This document shows positions 37,106 through 47,293 of a DNA stretch of 64,000 bases, one piece after another. Origin of the DNA: Rhodospirillaceae bacterium (GTDB lineage Bacteria > Pseudomonadota > Alphaproteobacteria > UBA8366); the NCBI GenBank assembly GCA_002724395.1, contig PBOR01000052.1, positions 42,938 through 106,937 of the forward strand. The letters are read 5' to 3'. How positions within the stretch are numbered: position 1 is the first letter of the stretch; every line of letters starts with the position of its first letter. The notes beneath the pieces are model-generated. The model saw only the letters and a program-made list of their open reading frames with translations. It made no database searches and was not told the origin of the DNA. A program made the translations under genes and the position numbers.

Positions 37106-38758
37106 TTAACTCGACTCAATTGCCTCTATTGTAGTGGAAGGAGAAATGTGATTCAGGCTAATCCGCGTTTCAACTACCGCGGCGCCGTCATGCTTGAAGG
37201 CAGCAGCGACGGTTTCAGCAACTTCGCTCTCATTTTGAATTAGAAACCCTTTAGCACCGAAAGATTCACCCCAGGCGGCAAAATCGGGATTTTGCAGTTC
37301 GGTCGCGGTGACCCGACCAGGGAAATTCTTGGCCTGGTGCATGCGGATGGTACCGTAGGCGCCATTATTGGCGATAAATAATTTCAGCGGCACGCCATAT
37401 TGCACGGCAGTTGCCAATTCATTGCCAGTCATCATCACCCCACCATCGCCACAGAAAGCAACCACTTGACGGCCCGGTGTAGACAAGCCGCCCGCGACTG
37501 CGCACGGCACGCCGGGCCCCATGGCGCCTACGGTTGCGCCGAGGAAATCGTTCTTTTGTGTGAGATGCAGGAATTGCGATGGCCAACTAGAAAAGTTACC
37601 TGCGTCGGTAGTCACTACTGCATCTTCGTCCAAATGCTTGCTAATTTCTTGAATGACATGACCGAATACAACTCCGTCGTTTGAAGATACCGGGGTCCAC
37701 GCCATGATGTTTTGGTGGGTTCTATTCAATTTCCCAACCCATTCTGACCGATCTTTCCGCTCGCCACCGGCGGCTAGCATTGTATTTAGAAACTCTTTCG
37801 GATCACATGCGATGCCCAACGTCGGGTGCCAGAGGCGGCCTATTTCCTGCGGGTCTGGCCAAACATGGATTAGTGGATGATCCGGCTTTGGTGCGCGCGG
37901 GAATGTGAAGCTCTGGCTCATGGACGGGCCGCCTCGGTCGCCAATAATGAGCATGAGATCTGTGGTCTTCATCAAATTAAGCAATTCTACCGGTGCGCGG
38001 TTGGGCAATCGGCCCGCCGCATGGGAGTGTTGGCTGTCGAAGACATGGAAGCGCCGTTGAGGAGAGGCTACCGGTACATCGAACGCTTCCGCGAAAGCGG
38101 TCAGCGCCGCCATACATTCCGGCCCCTTGATTAAGCCACCGGCAATAGCCAAGGGGCGTTCGGCTTTACTTAACATTTCGAGGGCTTGCTCAGTGTATGC
38201 TTGCGATGGCCCGGATTTAGGCAATGGTACCGGCGATACGATGTCAGACTTGCTATCGCCGTAAAGCACATCTTCCGGCAAAACGACGACCACTGGTCCC
38301 GGCGTCCCAGCCTGGGCTACATGAAAGGCACGAGCAATGTACTCACCAAGTCTGTCCCCATCGACAGCCTCTATCACTAGCTTTGCCGTATCAGAAAATG
38401 TTTTTGAATAATTCATTTCTTGGAGTGCCATGCGGCCTAGTTCTTCCAGCTCGGCTTGACCAACCAAGAAAACTACTGGCTCTGCATCGTGATAGGCAAC
38501 ATGTAACGAGATGGCTGCATTCATGGCGCCAGGCCCACGACTAATGATGCAAACGCCGGGTTTGCCGGTTAGTTTGCCATGTGCAACCGCCATTAAACCG
38601 GCACCGCTCTCGTGACGGCAGACCACCAATTTCATTTTAGGAAATTCGAGAAACGCGTCAGTGATCGGCAAATAACTTTCGCCAGGAACACAATAAGCGA
38701 CTTCGACACCGTGGGCGTCAAGGGTTGCGGCAATTACTTTGGCAGCGCCTGTGGGCAT
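37106..38758 (-). CDS. Thiamine diphosphate-dependent enzyme (acetolactate synthase-like)
   Basis: The three-domain ThDP fold is clear: an N-terminal PYR domain with the activating glutamate in CVPGESYLPITDAF, a central domain, and a C-terminal PP domain with GDGGVMMTGNELATAVQYG and NNGAYGTIRMHQ binding ThDP and Mg. At 550 residues it is close to acetolactate synthase, oxalyl-CoA decarboxylase and benzoylformate decarboxylase in size, and no small regulatory subunit gene is adjacent. I would not name the substrate. The CaiB-type CoA-transferase two genes away makes an oxalyl-CoA-type pathway conceivable, but that is speculation. Confidence 0.85.
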   Translation of the reverse strand: MPTGAAKVIAATLDAHGVEVAYCVPGESYLPITDAFLEFPKMKLVVCRHESGAGLMAVAHGKLTGKPGVCIISRGPGAMNAAISLHVAYHDAEPVVFLVGQAELEELGRMALQEMNYSKTFSDTAKLVIEAVDGDRLGEYIARAFHVAQAGTPGPVVVVLPEDVLYGDSKSDIVSPVPLPKSGPSQAYTEQALEMLSKAERPLAIAGGLIKGPECMAALTAFAEAFDVPVASPQRRFHVFDSQHSHAAGRLPNRAPVELLNLMKTTDLMLIIGDRGGPSMSQSFTFPRAPKPDHPLIHVWPDPQEIGRLWHPTLGIACDPKEFLNTMLAAGGERKDRSEWVGKLNRTHQNIMAWTPVSSNDGVVFGHVIQEISKHLDEDAVVTTDAGNFSSWPSQFLHLTQKNDFLGATVGAMGPGVPCAVAGGLSTPGRQVVAFCGDGGVMMTGNELATAVQYGVPLKLFIANNGAYGTIRMHQAKNFPGRVTATELQNPDFAAWGESFGAKGFLIQNESEVAETVAAAFKHDGAAVVETRISLNHISPSTTIEAIESS

Positions 38759-38887
38759 AAGATAATTCTCCCTAGAAGATCGTTGTGCACAAGAATACTT
38801 TGCCGCTAAAAGCGGCCTTTGGCTGACTTTTTAAGCTGAAGCTCGGTCGAGGTCTAGCTACCGCCGAGTTACAACAAAATTCTAAAT

Positions 38888-39634
38888 TCAATCGAGCTTT
38901 ATCATTTTCGCAATTTCAATGGGGAATGGGAAAACGATAGTGTTGGTTTTGTCGCTGGCAATATCTTGCAGGCTTTTCAGGTAGCGTAGTTGCATTGCTT
39001 GCGGTTCTTTAGCAAGTGCATTTGCAGCCTCCACTATTTTCTCCGCAGCTTCTTGCTCGCCGAGTGCATTGATAACCATAGCGCGCCTGATCCTCTCTGC
39101 TTCTGCTTGACGGGCAATAGCTCGGACCATGCTTTCATCAATATCTACATGTTTGATTTCCACATTTGCGACTTTGATACCCCAAGCATCGGTTTGTGCA
39201 TCGAGAATTTCCTGCAAATCCGTATTGAGTTTGTCTCTCTCGGAGAGCATTTCGTCAAGCTCATGTTTACCTAATACAGACCGAAGCGTGGTTTGCGCCA
39301 GCTGACTGGTCGCTGCCATATAGTTTTCTACTTGGATTATGGCTTTTGAGGGTTCGATAATACGGAAATAGATTACCGCATTCACTTTAACCGATACGTT
39401 ATCTTTAGAAATCACGTCCTGTGTCGGCACATCTACTACAAGTGTTCTTAGATCTACCCGGTTCATAGTTTGGATAAATGGGATCAGGATGATCAGGCCA
39501 GGTCCCTTTACTGAGGTGAAGCGCCCGAGGGTAAACGTGACGCCTCGATCATATTCACGCAAAACCTTGATTGAGGTACCAAGTATTATGATAGTTACAA
39601 TAAGTAACGGCGCCCATATGTAAATCTGTGTCAT
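38888..39634 (-). CDS. Slipin / stomatin-like SPFH protein
   Basis: An N-terminal membrane segment ([16 protein letters not shown]) is followed by a Band-7/SPFH domain: [42 protein letters not shown], and the coiled-coil-forming [25 protein letters not shown]. Slipins organise membrane microdomains and are partnered with NfeD proteases. The gene overlaps the upstream nfeD gene by four bases, the standard stomatin operon. Confidence 0.95.
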   Translation of the reverse strand: MTQIYIWAPLLIVTIIILGTSIKVLREYDRGVTFTLGRFTSVKGPGLIILIPFIQTMNRVDLRTLVVDVPTQDVISKDNVSVKVNAVIYFRIIEPSKAIIQVENYMAATSQLAQTTLRSVLGKHELDEMLSERDKLNTDLQEILDAQTDAWGIKVANVEIKHVDIDESMVRAIARQAEAERIRRAMVINALGEQEAAEKIVEAANALAKEPQAMQLRYLKSLQDIASDKTNTIVFPFPIEIAKMIKLD

Positions 39635-41166
39635 GTTGATTCTTCCCTGATGTCATTGGTACTCTTTTTTTGTTCGGTTTTATCCGAGGGCTCCCCTACG
39701 AGGACGTTAAGCCCGTCCACTTGTTTTATTTCGACTTGTTGACCCTTTTTAAACTTAGGATCTCCGGTAGCCTTCCAACGTTCTCCATCGGCCCAAATAA
39801 ATCCTTGACCGCGGGTCCATTCAAGTATCTGTGCAGGGTTACCAATCATGGTGCCTGTCCCAGTAGCTAACGGTTTGCGGAAACTTCGCCAGGCAAAACC
39901 CAGTACAAGTATAAATAGCAGCCCACATAATATGGAAGTGGATATAATGATCGGCCAGGATAGACGGAATTCTGGTGATTCTGCATCGAATAGTAAGGTT
40001 GCCCCGATAACGAACCCAATCAATCCACCTATGCCCAATATGCCGAACGAAGGTAAAAATGCCTCTGCTATCATTAAGGCTAGTCCTAATAGAACAAGAC
40101 TAGCGCCGGTATAATTTAACGGTAAAATATTCATGGCATAAAGGCCTAGCAACAAACAAATGCCGCCTATAACCCCTGGGCCAACAAGACCAGGGTGCCA
40201 GAATTCGAAGATGATGCCGTAAATGCCGATCAGCATCAAAATAAATGCAACATTGGGGTTTGTGATGACAGATAGAAACTTCATTTGCCAATCTGGCTTT
40301 ATCCGTTCTGTCACCATTCCCTTAGTTTTAATTGTGACTTTTGTTTTACCTAATTCGACTACGCGCCCGTCGATTTTCTCCAAAAGCTCTCCCATGTCAC
40401 GTGCGGTAAAATCGATAACCTTAATTTCGAGTGCCTCTTTAGACGGCAGACTTGCTGCCTCGCGGACCGCTTTCTCCGCCCACTCCACGTTGCGGCCCCG
40501 TAATTGGGCGAGGCTTTTTATATAAGCGACTAAATCATTAACCATCTTGGACTTTTTGGGGTCATCCGGGACGAGTTCTTCATTTGGTACATCGGCTTTT
40601 TTGTTAGAGCTTTTGTCCTTTGTCTGATTTTTGTCTGAGCCTTGTATTCCCGCGGGCTTATTAGTTTTTTCTTTATCCCTCTTTTCACTCTCGGTTAATT
40701 TTTCGAGAATTTTTTCAGTTAAATCCTTTTTCTCCTTGCTGTCTTTGCCGGGGCTGCCTGGCCCGCCCAATTGTATCGGTGTAGCTGCACCTACATTTGT
40801 GCCTGGCGTCATTGCGGCAACATGACCCGCATAAAGAATAAAAGTGCCCGCACTTGCTGCATGCGCTCCAGCGGGAGATACATAAACGGCAACCGGCACT
40901 TTAGCGGTTAGAATTTCAGTGATGATCTCTCGCGTACTGGTGACCAAGCCCCCGGGGGTGTTCATTTCAAGAATAATGAGATCTACTTGTTTTTCATGGG
41001 CGGTTTTAAAGGCTCGGTTTAGATATTGTGCGGTTGCGGGGCCAATAGCGCCTTTGATTTCCAGGATGGCCGCGCGTGGCGAAGTGTCCCGGGTTTCCTC
41101 TTTTGCAACGGCTACTAGCATGGTAGCAAAAGCTAAAATTAGGCCGAACAGTATCTTTCGTAGCAT
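39631..41166 (-). CDS. nfeD: NfeD-family membrane serine protease
   Basis: The full-length NfeD form: signal peptide ([17 protein letters not shown]), ClpP-like protease domain with the nucleophile in [17 protein letters not shown] and probable lysine in [14 protein letters not shown], four membrane helices, and a C-terminal OB-fold ([20 protein letters not shown]). These proteases cut stomatin-like partners. Between the serine and lysine parts lies an unusually long charged insertion rich in lysine ([15 protein letters not shown] through KKADVPNEE), about 70 residues. It overlaps the slipin gene. Confidence 0.93.
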   Translation of the reverse strand: MLRKILFGLILAFATMLVAVAKEETRDTSPRAAILEIKGAIGPATAQYLNRAFKTAHEKQVDLIILEMNTPGGLVTSTREIITEILTAKVPVAVYVSPAGAHAASAGTFILYAGHVAAMTPGTNVGAATPIQLGGPGSPGKDSKEKKDLTEKILEKLTESEKRDKEKTNKPAGIQGSDKNQTKDKSSNKKADVPNEELVPDDPKKSKMVNDLVAYIKSLAQLRGRNVEWAEKAVREAASLPSKEALEIKVIDFTARDMGELLEKIDGRVVELGKTKVTIKTKGMVTERIKPDWQMKFLSVITNPNVAFILMLIGIYGIIFEFWHPGLVGPGVIGGICLLLGLYAMNILPLNYTGASLVLLGLALMIAEAFLPSFGILGIGGLIGFVIGATLLFDAESPEFRLSWPIIISTSILCGLLFILVLGFAWRSFRKPLATGTGTMIGNPAQILEWTRGQGFIWADGERWKATGDPKFKKGQQVEIKQVDGLNVLVGEPSDKTEQKKSTNDIREEST

Positions 41167-41325
41167 CGAACTATAACTCCCCCGCCAATGTATTGGCGCA
41201 GTCGTAAAGTGTAACGCCTGATTAGCTAGGAGTCTCGACTAATTGCCTTTAAATATGAAGGATGACATGTAATACGCACTCAGCCCGATCGGTTTAGTGT
41301 TTGATTAAAAAATAGAGGATTTAAA

Positions 41326-42120
41326 ATGGGGAAGACGACCAAGAACCTAGAAGATAAGGCTTTTAACTTTATTCGTGTAGCGCCACGTCCGGCCAAACCA
41401 CGTAACCACGGCATGACACTTGTAGCTGACCGTGGTGTCGGCATGCATGCACAAGAAGATTTATTGCAATCGGCCGGTGATTTCGTTGATATGGTAAAAA
41501 TCGGTATCGGCGCTTTTCGGCTACAAACCGAAGATTTTTTGAAGCAGAAAATTGATGCGCTTCACGCAAACGATGTAGAAGTTTTTTTCGCGGGTGATTT
41601 GATGGAAGCGGCCTTCCTGCAAGGAAAGTCTGAAGAATTATATAAAAAGGTCAAAGAGCTCGGCAGCGATGCGGTTGAGGTGTCCTCTGCCCAGGTTTCT
41701 ATGTCGATAGACGACAAGTGCCGCTTGATTAAAATGGCATCCGATGCGGGCCTGAAAGTCGTCGCGGAAGCGGGCCAAAAGGGTCATGATAACTGGACTA
41801 ACAGCCTGAGCTATATCAACAAGCAGATTGAAGCCTATTTTGAGGCTGGTGCTTGGAAAACACTTATTCAGGGTGAGGGTGTTTCGGAGGGCGTTGAGGA
41901 CCGTAAGGAAGACTTAATGTTGAACATCGCAGCGGCTTTTGATGTCAAAGACCTGATCTTTCAAGCCAAAGATGGCGGGACCCAAGCCTTTTATGTAAAT
42001 ACGCTGGGTAATATAGTGAATTTGGATGTTGATTATGATCAAGTAATTGATCTCGAGTTGATGCGCCGTAACATCAGGAAACATGGTTTGTTTGGGCTTG
42101 TCTCGAGTTCGGGTGAATGA
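41326..42120 (+). CDS. Phosphosulfolactate synthase-like (ComA family) protein
   Basis: The protein has 264 residues with a TIM-barrel pattern matching the ComA family: MTLVADRGVGMHAQEDLLQSAGDFVDMVKIGIGAFRL, then VEVFFAGDLMEAAFLQG, DAVEVSSAQVSMSIDDK and LKVVAEAGQKG. ComA joins sulfite to phosphoenolpyruvate in archaeal coenzyme M and in bacterial sulfolactate synthesis. None of the usual partner genes (ComB, ComC, sulfolactate enzymes) is adjacent, so the true substrate may differ. AGAGG precedes the ATG. Confidence 0.82.
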   Translation: MGKTTKNLEDKAFNFIRVAPRPAKPRNHGMTLVADRGVGMHAQEDLLQSAGDFVDMVKIGIGAFRLQTEDFLKQKIDALHANDVEVFFAGDLMEAAFLQGKSEELYKKVKELGSDAVEVSSAQVSMSIDDKCRLIKMASDAGLKVVAEAGQKGHDNWTNSLSYINKQIEAYFEAGAWKTLIQGEGVSEGVEDRKEDLMLNIAAAFDVKDLIFQAKDGGTQAFYVNTLGNIVNLDVDYDQVIDLELMRRNIRKHGLFGLVSSSGE

Positions 42121-42770
42121 AGACAAGGAATACTTATAAATAGCTTTCTTGGGCTTCTAAATATGAAATGGCCGAATTCTGTGATAAAGGCAGAGTTTGG
42201 ATAAATTTGTGCGAAACAGTGCCCTTTTGGGCTTTTGAGCTAGCTTTTTGTTAAAAGTTTCCCAAGCGACGTGACAGTATCTTTTAGAGCAGATGTGCAG
42301 CAAGGCCGTCGTCCTACAAAACCCTACGCTGGGCTGGGCCACTCGGCATCGGTTTCGAAACACGCAATTACATCAATATGAAGGCGTGGTGCGAGATTGC
42401 CTCGCGCACTGATATTGAGTTTGTCTGACCTATGAAGGCTTTAAAGCACTTTACCACAAACTGTGAGTTCTGACATTAACATCATCTGATCTGCAGCGTT
42501 TAGCGCGCGCAATTCCGTTACGTCTGGGCGGTTTGGCACGAGTACCAGCCTGGGAAACCGTGAATCATTTTACAAGAGCACTCGGCTGAGCTTAAGTGTT
42601 AGGATTTGACCTGATTCCTGACGAAGTTGTGGGTGCAAATTAACCATGCCTAACCTTATGTCTTTTGCGCAGGTTAACGTAATAAGGTCGTCTACACATG
42701 CGGCAGATCTCAGTGCTACACTGTCGTTCATTGAAAAGTATTAACACCAAGCAATCGGGGAGAATTTACT
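42121..42770 (+). other. 650-bp intergenic region with no recognised gene
   Basis: The ORFs in this stretch are short and unlike any protein I know. A GCCC-TTTT-GGGC hairpin followed by TTTT near 42223 may end the ComA-like transcript. The rest shows no repeats, tRNA or clear promoter, only a GGGGAG ribosome-binding sequence just before the GTG at 42771. Confidence 0.5.
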
Positions 42771-44156
42771 GTGGCCGACCAACAAACGGGAGCATCCATT
42801 TCAGAAGCCGTCGCCAACTGGTCGTCGGACCTCAAATACAGCGATATGCCGGAAACGGTCTGTTCAATCGTTAAGAAAGTGGTTCTCGACGGCGCCGGCC
42901 TTATGGTTGCCGCCCGTCATGAGGATTATGTTAAAGCTATCGTCGCCTCGGCGGATGGGGATGGACGGTGTACTGCGCTTGGTCATGGCGGCGGGTTCTC
43001 GGCAGCTGATGCGGCTTTCATTAATGGCACTGCGGCGCATGGCGAAGATTATGACGATACTGCTGAAGGCTCGCCCATGCATGCCGGCGGTGCTGTTGGG
43101 CTGCCCACATTGTTTGCGGCCGCTGAGCGGTATGGCTTGAACGGCGAGAGGCTACTTCTTGGGGTGGCTGCATGTATTGAAATTTCGTGCCGCCTAGCGG
43201 TTGTTGCGCCCACTGCGCAGCATCGTGCATCCTTTCACCCCACAGCAGTTCTAGGGTGTTTCGGTGCTACCGTTGGTGCCTCTGTGGCGCTTGGCTTGAA
43301 TACTAAGCAGACCATTGATGCACTCGGCACTGCAGGTAGTTTTGCGGCTGGCATTATTGAGTACCTCGGCGATGGTAGTTGGACTAAACGTATGCACCCA
43401 GGCTGGAATGCTCAATCTGGTTTGCGTGCCGCCTTAATGGGCAAGGCCGGTTTTTTCGGACCCAAATATGTCTTCGAGGGCGAGCACGGTGCTTATGCGG
43501 CCTTTGCCCATCCGGACATTCCGCAAGACTTTGACAAAGTTACTGCGACGCTCGGCAAAGAATGGGTAGCAGATAAAATTACTTTTAAATCTTATGCCTG
43601 CGGCACGATGACCCAGCCATTCATTGATTGTGCGCTTCGCTTCCGCGAGTTGGGCGTAACCCCGGATGAAATTGAAAAAATTGAATGTAATGTGGGCGAA
43701 GGTACTGTCCATCGTCTTTGGGAACCGTTAGGCCTAAAACAAAATATTCCGACGCCCTATGCTGGCAAGTTTTCCGTACCCTACTGTATTGGCATTGGCA
43801 TGGTCGATGGTGCTGCAGGACTGGCTCAGTTCACTGATGATCGGTACCAGGATCCGGTGGCGACTAAGATCGCTCAAAAGGTTGTTTACGTTATTGATCC
43901 AACAAATGAGTATCCGGCGAATTACACAGGTCACCTTAAAGCTACTATGAGAGATGGTACCGTTTATGAATTCGAACAACCCCATATGCGCGGGGGACCA
44001 GTAGAGCCACTGAGTGAAGAAGAGCTTTATGGAAAATTTCGCTCGAACTGCGCTTATGGCGGTTGGGATGATAGCCGGATTGATGCATTACAGGCTTTCT
44101 GCGATAAAATTGGAAGTGCAGATAATATGGATGGTTTGGCTGAATTTCGGGGTTAG
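42771..44156 (+). CDS. MmgE/PrpD family protein
   Basis: A 461-residue protein of the 2-methylcitrate dehydratase (MmgE/PrpD) superfamily, whose members dehydrate or isomerise hydroxylated di- and tricarboxylates. Recognisable stretches are FINGTAAHGEDYDDT, ASFHPTAVLGCFGATVGASVALGL, GDGSWTKRMHPGWNAQSGLRAALMG and FKSYACGTMTQPFIDCAL. The start is GTG with GGGGAG upstream. No prpB/prpC methylcitrate-cycle genes are adjacent, so the substrate is open. It is convergent with the sulfatase. Confidence 0.92.
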   Translation: MADQQTGASISEAVANWSSDLKYSDMPETVCSIVKKVVLDGAGLMVAARHEDYVKAIVASADGDGRCTALGHGGGFSAADAAFINGTAAHGEDYDDTAEGSPMHAGGAVGLPTLFAAAERYGLNGERLLLGVAACIEISCRLAVVAPTAQHRASFHPTAVLGCFGATVGASVALGLNTKQTIDALGTAGSFAAGIIEYLGDGSWTKRMHPGWNAQSGLRAALMGKAGFFGPKYVFEGEHGAYAAFAHPDIPQDFDKVTATLGKEWVADKITFKSYACGTMTQPFIDCALRFRELGVTPDEIEKIECNVGEGTVHRLWEPLGLKQNIPTPYAGKFSVPYCIGIGMVDGAAGLAQFTDDRYQDPVATKIAQKVVYVIDPTNEYPANYTGHLKATMRDGTVYEFEQPHMRGGPVEPLSEEELYGKFRSNCAYGGWDDSRIDALQAFCDKIGSADNMDGLAEFRG

Positions 44157-44165
44157 CGAGACCAC

Positions 44166-45686
44166 CTAGCGGGGGGATGGGTTTTCAAAATTTGTCATAA
44201 CCGGAGTTTGTCCGGGCACTGGATTGTAACCGTAACTCCCGCCGCTTAATATTTTTGCGACCCCACCGTGCAGTTTGATGGCTTTACTCTGATCTCTCTT
44301 GGCGCGGTTATTCGCATCCTCTGGGTCAACGATAGTACGCAATTCTTTTTCAAGACCATAGTATTTTTCCATGTATGCCGGGTCATCGGCCAAATTATGC
44401 ATTTCGTGGGGATCACTATCCAAGTCGTATAATTCGGCAGGTAGCCCTACATGATAGATCAGTTTCAGGTTCTCGCGCCGGAGCATAAACATGCCAGTTT
44501 TTGAACCATGGGCATGATATTCGCAGAATGCTGGGCGTGCTGGAATATCACCGGCCGCAATGCGCCATAGAGAGTGTCCCCAAAGGTCGGCATCTTCGGG
44601 CTCAGGATTGACGGCAAGAGATTCTAAAAAGGTGGGAAACAAGTCAACGTGGGATACCAAGTCTCCTATGGTCTGTCCTCTTGGTATTTCCGGGCCGCAT
44701 GCTACCAATGGCACGGTGACAGAATGGTCATACCCAACGCTTTTCCCGAACATGCCATGTTGACCCACCGCTTCGCCATGATCGCTGACGTAAACTACTC
44801 TGGTATTGTCGGCAAGCTCAAGGTCATGGAGTTTTTGCAGTATTTTCCCGATTTGTTCGTCCATATGGGTAATTAGGGAGCAATAGCCCGCCACGGATTT
44901 CTTTAAAAACGGTTCAGTCGCTAAATCTTCGAAACTATGAGTCCAGATCAAATGTTGCACAGCCGGATGCGCGTCTTCGAGACCGTTTATGAATTGCGGC
45001 GGCGGCGGCATGTCTGTCTCTGGATAGAGGTCCATTAATCGTTTTGGCACGATAAAGGGCGGATGCGGTGCGGCAAATGAAACTTTGAGAGCCCAAGGTT
45101 TTTTTCCGGCTAATTTATGATCATCTAACCAGGCGCAGGCTTCTTCAGCGATTTGGCGGTCATACAAAATATAATCGGATTCACCAATGCCAGTTTTCTT
45201 GTAATTATCGCGCGGCGTTCGCCTGGCTTCTTCTCCCTGTTCGGTTGCTCGCAGCAGACCGAATAAAGCGCCTTTGCGCTCGACGATATGCATCGCAAGC
45301 CGACTTTCCGTAAAACCGTAATCGTCTCCCTCATCGTTGCCGATATAATGCAATTTTCCGATCGAAACCACTTCGTGTCCCGCAGCGCGCAGACGGTGAT
45401 GCCAACTGGGAATTTTCCCATCATAGACCTTGACGTTATCCCAATAATTAGTTTGGTGGGGGTATCTACCGGTGGCTATAGAGGCACGGGCTGGGCAGCA
45501 AACCGCACTAGCCGCATAAGCGTTATCGAATCGGATGCCACGTTTTGCAATGCTGTCAATGTTAGGGGTTCGAACGAATGGGTGGCCGTAACAACCAGTG
45601 TAATTACGTTGATGGTTATCGGAAACAAGAAACAATAAATTGGCCGGTTTCAAGGATCGTGCTCCAATCTTCTGTTTACGGTGCAT
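44166..45686 (-). CDS. Sulfatase (type I, formylglycine-dependent)
   Basis: The signature VCCPARASIATGRYPHQTNYW includes CCPARA, fitting the CxPxR motif in which the cysteine becomes formylglycine. Metal ligands appear as LFLVSDNHQRNYTGCYG and VYVSDHGEAVGQHGMFGK. The C-terminal part (DLDSDPHEMHNLADDP) is typical of bacterial arylsulfatases and choline-sulfatase-like enzymes. There is no signal peptide, so it is probably cytoplasmic. The ORF track starts at a GTG 12 codons upstream; the ATG at 45686 behind AAGGG seems better. A maturation enzyme gene is not in the window. Confidence 0.92.
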   Translation of the reverse strand: MHRKQKIGARSLKPANLLFLVSDNHQRNYTGCYGHPFVRTPNIDSIAKRGIRFDNAYAASAVCCPARASIATGRYPHQTNYWDNVKVYDGKIPSWHHRLRAAGHEVVSIGKLHYIGNDEGDDYGFTESRLAMHIVERKGALFGLLRATEQGEEARRTPRDNYKKTGIGESDYILYDRQIAEEACAWLDDHKLAGKKPWALKVSFAAPHPPFIVPKRLMDLYPETDMPPPPQFINGLEDAHPAVQHLIWTHSFEDLATEPFLKKSVAGYCSLITHMDEQIGKILQKLHDLELADNTRVVYVSDHGEAVGQHGMFGKSVGYDHSVTVPLVACGPEIPRGQTIGDLVSHVDLFPTFLESLAVNPEPEDADLWGHSLWRIAAGDIPARPAFCEYHAHGSKTGMFMLRRENLKLIYHVGLPAELYDLDSDPHEMHNLADDPAYMEKYYGLEKELRTIVDPEDANNRAKRDQSKAIKLHGGVAKILSGGSYGYNPVPGQTPVMTNFENPSPR

Positions 45687-45838
45687 TTTATTTTGAGCCC
45701 TTCTTTGCTGCTTGAATATCACACATAATCAATAGTGCTATTGTTTCTAAACGCGGCAGAAAGAGCCTATTGAAAATAAGCCTATTTTCCCCGCATCGAC
45801 CTAGACTTACCTATCCGTTGATTTATATCATTGATGGC

Positions 45839-46915
45839 CTAAGGCAGTACGTCCTCGGTGAACCATTCTGTCGGCATGTGGTTGCCAATATTCCGGGCCT
45901 TGGCGCGCTCATATAAGATAGCACCGACAGCTGCAAATTGAATTGCAAGTCCGCGATAATTCAAAAAACAGGTAATATCATTTTCAGAAGTTCGCCCTTT
46001 TGCCGAACCTGTGATTAGGTCGGCAAGGGTGGGAACTTCCCGCAGATAGGCCATATCTGGACTGTTGCCCGCCTCTTTCTTTTGGTCGGCGACTTTGATC
46101 CCGTGGGTGTTGTTATAGTGGTCAAAATCCATGCTGCTGGAATCATGCATCACAACGTGATCGGCAGCTTTGATAGCGGCGAGTTCAATTTCATTGTCGC
46201 GAATGGTTGAAATATGCATGCCTGGTTTGATAAATTTTCGAAACAAAACATTCGATTGAGAATTGGTGGCGCATAAAACAATGTCGGCGCCCATGACTGC
46301 GTTCTCGATATCCTCGCAGGCATGCATATCGACGCCAATCTCCGGGCTTATTTGTTGACAGAAATTATCGCGATTATTTCGGGTCATGCTGTAAACGCGG
46401 ATTTGCTCAACGTTGCGAACTACAGCGATGGCCATGGCTTGCGCACCAGCCTGCCAGCCGGAGCCTATTAATGCCACGGTTTTAGCATCTTCGCGCGCCA
46501 TATATTTCGCCCCAAGAGCACTAGCGCCCGCGACCCGCATGCGTTGCATCACGCCATCGGGGAAAATCATTAATGGTTCGCCGGTACGAGTACTGAATAA
46601 TAGTACCAGACCTGTCCACCTATCTCCGGGTGCTAACGGCACCTTCTTCCGTCGTTTTTTTCCGCCGACCGTCGGAAACGAGAGGATATCCGAATTTATC
46701 CGAACAGCACCAACGCCCAGGCTTGAGATTAACGAGCTCATCATTTTTAACTGGTAAACTGATTCTGGATGGGTGGTTTCTGTAATTATTTCCGCCCGTG
46801 TACCTAGAATGGCGCGCCCTGCTGCGGCTTCTAGATAAGCTGTTTCCAATGCTTCGAGGACGTCTTTCATATTTAGGAGGCAGGCTATCTCATCGTTCGA
46901 TAGTAGAATGGTCAT
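45839..46915 (-). CDS. Ornithine cyclodeaminase / mu-crystallin family protein
   Basis: The protein has 358 residues with an NAD(P)-binding Rossmann motif VALIGSGWQAGAQAMAI and the family's substrate lid (PDGVMQRMRVAGASALGAKYMARED). Members act as ornithine cyclodeaminase, alanine dehydrogenase or ketimine reductase; the sequence alone does not decide. The tail CFLNYRGLAIQFAAVGAILYERA is typical. It stands in a metabolic stretch with a sulfatase and an MmgE/PrpD protein. Confidence 0.9.
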   Translation of the reverse strand: MTILLSNDEIACLLNMKDVLEALETAYLEAAAGRAILGTRAEIITETTHPESVYQLKMMSSLISSLGVGAVRINSDILSFPTVGGKKRRKKVPLAPGDRWTGLVLLFSTRTGEPLMIFPDGVMQRMRVAGASALGAKYMAREDAKTVALIGSGWQAGAQAMAIAVVRNVEQIRVYSMTRNNRDNFCQQISPEIGVDMHACEDIENAVMGADIVLCATNSQSNVLFRKFIKPGMHISTIRDNEIELAAIKAADHVVMHDSSSMDFDHYNNTHGIKVADQKKEAGNSPDMAYLREVPTLADLITGSAKGRTSENDITCFLNYRGLAIQFAAVGAILYERAKARNIGNHMPTEWFTEDVLP

Positions 46916-47293
46916 GGGCGTTTACTCATGCTTTTAATAAAGGGCGTAGCTCAGCCAAAGATTCTATCTTCTCGATGCCGAAAACCACTTCGATTAAACG
47001 ACATCTGTAGCTTGTTCGATGGTTAGAGAGAAGGCGGTTACCTATTTTTAGATAACAGCCTTATCTAATTCAGCACGGTCAGGACGTTTTAGTCGGTTGT
47101 TTTACGATGGAACTGGCAGTAGTCGGAATGCCACTGATTGTTAGTCTGTACTAATAGTTGTCCCCGCGCAAAGTACAGGGTTGAGTTTAAGGGGCTAAAG
47201 GCATTCATATTTCCCCTTTATTTGTCGGTAAGGTAAATTTATCGCCCCTCCGCTCAGAAAGGACAATCAACTCTGACTGTGATTTTCGTTGAG
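46916..47293 (-). other. 378-bp intergenic region upstream of the cyclodeaminase-like gene
   Basis: No complete gene is seen. On the minus strand a 40-codon open stretch without a start (ending LIEVVFGIEKIESLAELRP, then a stop at 46926) looks coding-like and may be a gene remnant. I cannot assign it. Confidence 0.35.

Noticed and set aside
46926-47050. Open minus-strand stretch ending LIEVVFGIEKIESLAELRP upstream of the cyclodeaminase-like gene
   Set aside because: It looks coding but has no start and no recognisable family, so it is only noted as a possible remnant.
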